Shown here in pieces: positions 60,412-64,000 of a stretch of DNA of 64,000 nt. Within the stretch, counting starts at the first letter, position 1; each line of letters starts with the position of its first letter. The DNA comes from JBFWMG01 sp050251715 (lineage in GTDB: Bacteria; Desulfobacterota; Desulfovibrionia; Desulfovibrionales; Desulfovibrionaceae). Both the position numbers and the translations under genes were made by a program. The stretch covers positions 62,001 through 126,000 of the forward strand of contig JBFWMG010000009.1 in assembly GCA_050251715.1 (NCBI GenBank), in the 5' to 3' direction. The notes below the pieces were generated by a model, which had not been told where the DNA came from, did not search any database, and saw only the letters and a program-made list of their open reading frames with translations.

Positions 60412-60813
60412 ATGCCCACCCTGCTCTTGCGCCCCAAGACCTCGCGGCCCGTTGCGCCGCCCAAGGCCCACCACGACCCCGCGTCACCCGACGCGGGCGG
60501 CAACGCCATCCGCTGCCGCGCCTGCGGCCATGAGGTCACCACGACCGCCGCGCGGCTGGCCGTGCACGGGGCGCATACCCACGTGTTTTGCAATCCCAAC
60601 GGCAACGTCTTCGAGATCGGCTGCTTTACCTCCGCCCATGGCTGCGCCGTGCAGGGCTCACCCACGCCCGAGTTCACCTGGTTTTCCGGCCACGCCTGGC
60701 AGATAGCCCTGTGCCACGCCTGCCGCGCCCACCTGGGCTGGCGCTTCACCGGTACGGACAGCGGCGCGTTCTTCGGCCTCATCCTGGCCGAGCTTGTGGA
60801 AGACGACGGCTGA
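60412..60813 (+). CDS. Single-domain CULT (cereblon-like) protein
   Basis: 133 residues. Nearly the whole protein is one CULT domain: zinc knuckles IRCRACGHEVT (~38-48) and ALCHACRAHLGWRF (~100-113), joined by HTHVFCNPNGNVFEIGCF and PTPEFTWFSGHAW. The aromatic cage that binds thalidomide in cereblon and its Magnetospirillum homologue is recognisable as Trp in EFTWF, Trp in GHAW, Trp in LGWRF and the Phe of AFFGLI. Bacterial CULT proteins bind cyclic imides and uracil-like ligands; their natural role is unknown. The short Pro-rich N-terminal tail has no signal. It converges on the molybdopterin enzyme gene; the upstream neighbour is divergent. An ATG at 60394 is an alternative start. Confidence 0.85.
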   Translation: MPTLLLRPKTSRPVAPPKAHHDPASPDAGGNAIRCRACGHEVTTTAARLAVHGAHTHVFCNPNGNVFEIGCFTSAHGCAVQGSPTPEFTWFSGHAWQIALCHACRAHLGWRFTGTDSGAFFGLILAELVEDDG

Positions 60814-60825
60814 CCGCCTCTCCAG

Positions 60826-60903
60826 AACCTTTTCGCCTTGAAACACGACCCACCCATGAAATAATATCCCATTATTACATGGAAATACACAATAGCACCT
60901 AAA
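60826..60903 (+). repeat. S-family intergenic repeat, shortened copy 3
   Basis: Shares CCTTGAAACA, ATGAAATAATA and CATTATT with the other copies, and ends GCACCTAA, which provides the stop of the minus-strand molybdopterin enzyme gene (60899-60901). The last hairpin module is missing. Confidence 0.6.
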
Positions 60904-62842
60904 CCGTTTCCAGGGTCAAGACGCTCTCCTCCCCGTTCTCCAGCCGCACCCGCTGGCTGTAGAGCGCGGCCTGTCCGCCCAGATCCGCCTCGCGCGGGGC
61001 CACGATGCCGTTGAACCCCCACCCTTGCGCGCGCCAGCCGCCGCGCCGGGCCAGCACGGTTTCCGGATGCAGGGACGGATCGAGTTCGAGCCGCACCAGC
61101 ACCCGGCCCAGGGGCGAGGCCACGTACACGGGCTTTTGCCGGTCAATGGCCGCAAGCATGGGATTGTCCGGCGACACCCAGGCCTGGGGCAATCCCCGCT
61201 GGTCGGCTTCGGTGAGCTGCGAGTGCAGGCGTTCGCCCCGGATGCAGGTGAGGAAATGGAGCGGATAGGCGGGATCGGCCGCCTCCTGGGGCGTGAGCGT
61301 GGCGACCAGGCGGCACAGGCCGTCGGCATGGCTGAAGACAAGATCCGCGAACGGAACTTCGGGGTACGCTGCCTGCAAAAAACCCTTGGCGCGCAGTTCC
61401 TCCAGGCCGCCGGACAGGGCGGGATGGGCAAGGGCCGCACGCAGCCAATCGTCCTTGGGAGCCAGCACCACGGGCGGATCGAGGCGCGCGCCCAGGTCGG
61501 CCATGATGTCGTAGTCGCTGCGCGCCTGGCCCGCCGGGGGCACCACCTGGGCCGCGTGGTTGACGCAGGGGTGGTCGTTGGCGTTGAGCACGTCCTCGCG
61601 TTCGAACATGAGCGCGGGCGGCAGGATGAGCGTGGCGCGGCTGGCCGTGTCGTTCATGAAGGCTTCTACGGCCACCACAAAGGGGGTGCGCGTGAGGGCG
61701 CGGCACACGGCGGCGCTGTCCGGGGTCTGGTTGGCCACGTTGCAGCCGTTGATCCAGGCCATGGCCACGGGCGGGTCCGCGTCCAGCAAGGCCCGCCCGA
61801 TGGCGGCAAGGGGCAGGGCGCGCGCCGGGGGGTTGGGCTTGAGAAACCCGGTGTCCAGATGGCCGGTGGGGCCGGTGTAGTAGATGCCGCCGCCGGATCG
61901 GCCCACATGGCCGTGCAGCACGGCCACGGCATTGATCCAGCGCACGGTCTCGCCGCCCTGAAGGTGGCGCTGCAAGCCCCACCCGGTCAGGGTGGCCACG
62001 GGATCCGCCGGGTCGTACCAGGCGTAGATGCGCTCCATGTCGTCCAAAGACACGCCGCACGCGGCGCACAGGGCATTGAAGGCGTGTTCGGGCGCATCGT
62101 CGTCGAACAGTTTTTTCAACGCGGCCCAGTTGGCCACGCGCTCCGTGACGTGCGGCGGCACGCGGCCCATCTCGTAGGCCAGCTTGGCCAGGGCAAAGGC
62201 GAGAAAACGGTCCGTGCCGGGGCGGATGCGCACCACATGGTCGGAAAAGGCCTCGGCGTTATCGCCGCCCGGCGAAATGGTGAGCACCTGGGTTCCGGCG
62301 GCGCGGGCCGCCTGCACGATGCGCAGGGTGTGCCTGGAGCGCCGTGCGATGTCGCGGCCCCAGTTGACGATGCGCCGGGCCTGGGCCAGGGCGGCCATGG
62401 GCGGCTGGGTGTCCTCGCCAAAGTCCAGCGTGTGCGCAATGCGCCCGGCGGCCAGGCACAGCGAGCCCGAGGTGGTGGACGCGCCGAGCATGTTGAACAG
62501 GTGGTCCGCCGCCCCGGCCAGCACGCCGTTCAGGCCATAGCCCCGGATATGCAGCATGGCTTCGGGCGTGGCGCGCAAGGCCTGGATGCGCGCGGCGCAC
62601 AGGTCCAGCGCCTCGTCCCATGATATGGGCGCAAAGCCGCCGCCCTGGCGCAGGAGCGGGGTGAGGATGCGGTCCGGCCGGGTGAGGAACCGGGCGGGAT
62701 AGGTCGCGCTTTTGTTGCAGATGACGTGGCCGGTGTAGGGGTGGTCCGGGTTGGGCGAGACGCGGATCTTGCCGCCCCTGGTGGTGACGGCAAGGGAGCA
62801 GCCGTCCATGCAGTCCATGGTGCAGGCGGATATGGTTTTCAT
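60899..62842 (-). CDS. Molybdopterin-dependent oxidoreductase, DMSO-reductase family
   Basis: 647 residues. N-terminal 4Fe-4S ligands in ACTMDCMDGCSL and VICNKS (~7-43), then Mo-bisMGD core sequence (PISWDEALDLCAARIQ, NMLGASTTSGSLCLAAG, NWGRDIARRSRHTLRIV, GWGLQRHLQGGETVRWINAVAVLHGHVGRSGGG) and the cofactor-binding C-terminal domain (~530-647). There is no Tat signal, so it is cytoplasmic. The SGSLCLAAG block puts Ser-Leu-Cys near the position of the Mo ligand; I cannot decide the reaction. It lacks electron-transfer or membrane subunit genes beside it. A CGGAGG ribosome site precedes the ATG. Confidence 0.87.
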   Translation of the reverse strand: MKTISACTMDCMDGCSLAVTTRGGKIRVSPNPDHPYTGHVICNKSATYPARFLTRPDRILTPLLRQGGGFAPISWDEALDLCAARIQALRATPEAMLHIRGYGLNGVLAGAADHLFNMLGASTTSGSLCLAAGRIAHTLDFGEDTQPPMAALAQARRIVNWGRDIARRSRHTLRIVQAARAAGTQVLTISPGGDNAEAFSDHVVRIRPGTDRFLAFALAKLAYEMGRVPPHVTERVANWAALKKLFDDDAPEHAFNALCAACGVSLDDMERIYAWYDPADPVATLTGWGLQRHLQGGETVRWINAVAVLHGHVGRSGGGIYYTGPTGHLDTGFLKPNPPARALPLAAIGRALLDADPPVAMAWINGCNVANQTPDSAAVCRALTRTPFVVAVEAFMNDTASRATLILPPALMFEREDVLNANDHPCVNHAAQVVPPAGQARSDYDIMADLGARLDPPVVLAPKDDWLRAALAHPALSGGLEELRAKGFLQAAYPEVPFADLVFSHADGLCRLVATLTPQEAADPAYPLHFLTCIRGERLHSQLTEADQRGLPQAWVSPDNPMLAAIDRQKPVYVASPLGRVLVRLELDPSLHPETVLARRGGWRAQGWGFNGIVAPREADLGGQAALYSQRVRLENGEESVLTLETV

Positions 62843-62879
62843 GCAGCCTCCGGCTTGGCCGGTGTGTTCGGGTGTGGCA

Positions 62880-62960
62880 TGCGCCCGGCCGCGTCCAGCG
62901 CGATGCGCGTCCAGCGTGATGCGCGGCCGGCGCGGCAGCGTGATGCGCGGTCGGCGCGGC
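62880..62960. repeat. Imperfect short tandem repeats
   Basis: Two GCGTCCAGCG(C/T)GATGC units followed by two GCGTGATGCGCGG(C/T)CGG-like units upstream of the molybdopterin enzyme gene. Confidence 0.6.
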
Positions 62961-63428
62961 CATGAGCCTAGCCTGTTTGGCCGGCGCGTTCAATGCGCGG
63001 TGCGCGCCGGGCGTGGGGCGGCGCATCTGAGGCGGCGCGGCAACTGAAGAGGCCGGGACAAGCCCCCGCCCAGGCGAGCCACAGGCCGCGCCCCATCCAA
63101 GCAGGCCACGCCCAGACCGGCCACAGGCCGCGCCCCCTCCAAACAGGCCGCGCCCAGCCTCCAAACCGTCCCCAGACCGCCCTCGGGACGATACAAGACC
63201 GGCCCATTTCCCTACATTATTGTACAACTATGCATGAATGCGACTTTTTTGTTGCGATACCGGATAGTTGTCTTTTCCTGCCATTTCAATGCGTTTGCGA
63301 GTTTTCCCGCATTTCCGCGCCGATTCCGCCCCTTTACAGACTTACGATTTCGTTGGTACGACAATTTTGTTGCAGCCGTGATGCTATTTAGTACGTAATT
63401 GTTAAAAATCACCCTGGCGAGGTGCGGC
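62961..63428. promoter_or_regulatory. Divergent gap upstream of amtB
   Basis: Part of a 667-bp gene-free interval. It includes a 42-bp unit repeated twice (63079-63120 and 63121-63162, beginning CCACAGGCCGCGCCCC). 63200-63410 is clearly AT-richer and should hold the amtB promoter. No good sigma-54 or sigma-70 match was found. Confidence 0.55.
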
Positions 63429-63463
63429 GGCGGCCATCCCTTCATACCGGATGGCCGCCTTTT
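63429..63463 (+). terminator. Terminator-like hairpin in the amtB leader
   Basis: Perfect 11-bp stem GGCGGCCATCC / GGATGGCCGCC, loop CTTCATACC, then TTTT. It ends 46 bp before the amtB start, so it may act as an attenuator or end a small leader RNA. Confidence 0.7.
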
Positions 63464-63509
63464 ATGCGAACCCCCAAATCCCCACAAGGACCCCCCACGA
63501 GGAATCCCC

Positions 63510-64000
63510 ATGATCAATAGCGGCGATACCGCCTTCATCCTGGTCTCGGCGGCCCTGGTGCTGCTCATGACGCCCGGCCTCGCCCTGTTCTACGGCGGCA
63601 TGGTGCGCAGCAAAAACGTGCTCGGCACCATCATGCAAAGCTTTTTCATGATCTCGCTCATCAGCCTGGAATGGATCTACCTGGGCTATACCATGAGCTT
63701 TGGCCCGGACGTGGGCGGCGTGATCGGCGATTTGTCCCTGTTCGCCCTGGCCGGGGTGGGGGCCGCGCCCAGCCCCACCTATGCGCCCACCATCCCGCAT
63801 ATCGTGTTCATGATCTACCAGTGCATGTTCGCGGTCATCACGCCCGCGCTCATCACCGGCGCGTTCGCCGAGCGCGTCCGGTTCGGACCCTTCATCCTGT
63901 TCAGCGTGCTGTGGGCCGTACTGGTGTACAACCCGGTGTGCCACTGGATCTGGGGCGGCGGCTGGCTGGGCAAGCTGGGCGTGCTCGACTTCGCGGGCGG
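63510..64000 (+). CDS. amtB: Ammonium transporter AmtB, 3' end outside the window
   Basis: The first 163 residues are present. INSGDTAFILVSAALVLLMTPGLALFYGGMVRSKNVLGTIMQSF is the classical Amt N terminus, followed by MIYQCMFAVITPALITGAFAERVRF and YNPVCHWIWGGGWL, including the Phe/Trp residues of the ammonium recruitment site. Amt proteins conduct ammonium across the inner membrane and are often followed by a P-II gene, which would lie outside the window. GAGGAA lies 6 bp before the ATG at 63510. There is no cleavable signal; the first helix starts at ~6. Confidence 0.95.
   Translation, partial: MINSGDTAFILVSAALVLLMTPGLALFYGGMVRSKNVLGTIMQSFFMISLISLEWIYLGYTMSFGPDVGGVIGDLSLFALAGVGAAPSPTYAPTIPHIVFMIYQCMFAVITPALITGAFAERVRFGPFILFSVLWAVLVYNPVCHWIWGGGWLGKLGVLDFAG

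Noticed and set aside
63340..63420. Sigma-54 promoter upstream of amtB
   Set aside because: TGGTACG and TTGCA occur but with a 9-bp instead of 4-bp spacer, so they do not form a proper -24/-12 pair.

Overview
The window is high-GC bacterial DNA. I read it as a Desulfovibrionaceae-like anaerobe (Desulfobacterota), probably a sulfate reducer. The basis is the heterodisulfide-reductase (Hdr)/MvhD/FdhB-type electron-bifurcation cluster, an ETF:quinone oxidoreductase-like protein paired with an unusually large acyl-CoA dehydrogenase, an AmmeMemoRadiSam protein B, many TPR proteins and several sigma-54 regulators. No sulfate-reduction gene or rRNA lies in the window, so the taxonomy is inference.

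Layout. 1-7948: end of a TPR protein, a small membrane ORF broken by an in-frame TGA, an O-GlcNAc-transferase-like protein, and the divergent tesA / ybbA-ybbP group. 7949-14416: MEMO-family protein, DUF401 permease, PilZ protein, class II aldolase and a small EF-hand-like protein, with large intergenic repeats between some of them. 14587-18483: receiver protein, ECF sigma factor with a membrane partner and a CpxP/Spy-like periplasmic protein, MarC-type membrane protein, Kv-like ion channel, TPR protein. 18631-28051: a NifA-like regulator with degenerate ATPase motifs, GAF/HD-GYP phosphodiesterase, TrkA-USP fusion with a KefB-like antiporter, and a sensor kinase with a periplasmic binding domain. 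28237-40985: giant TPR protein, BtaA-like DUF3419 protein, acyl-CoA dehydrogenase and ETF-QO-like pair, M24 peptidase, TetR regulator. 41085-56906: a hybrid histidine kinase and NtrC-type regulator, divergent from a nine-gene Hdr cluster (HdrA, MvhD, FdhB-like, a 1170-residue double HdrA with an embedded receiver-like domain, HdrC, HdrB, USP, NifU/IscU-like scaffold, HdrD-like). 56986-64000: malate synthase G, a beta-hydroxyacid dehydrogenase, a single-domain cereblon (CULT) protein, a molybdopterin oxidoreductase and the start of amtB.

The gaps between genes are unusually structured. A family of about 300 bp (E) occurs in five near-complete copies, each just downstream of a gene stop and in that gene's orientation. 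Its hairpins are kept although their stem sequences differ. A second family of about 105 bp (S) occurs in four copies, each fused to the stop codon of a gene. A 914-bp inverted repeat (9395-10308 and 34867-35780), apparently identical through most of its length, flanks a 24.6-kb segment that recombination could flip.

How the genes may work together: the Hdr cluster probably exchanges electrons between a pyridine-nucleotide, formate or F420-type donor (FdhB-like, MvhD), ferredoxin and a disulfide or quinone-side partner (HdrB, HdrD). The adjacent two-component pair and a near-consensus sigma-54 site suggest controlled expression. Acyl-CoA dehydrogenase plus ETF-QO, and malate synthase plus the beta-hydroxyacid dehydrogenase, suggest acyl-CoA and glyoxylate-linked carbon metabolism. 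All of these pathway statements are inference from family membership.
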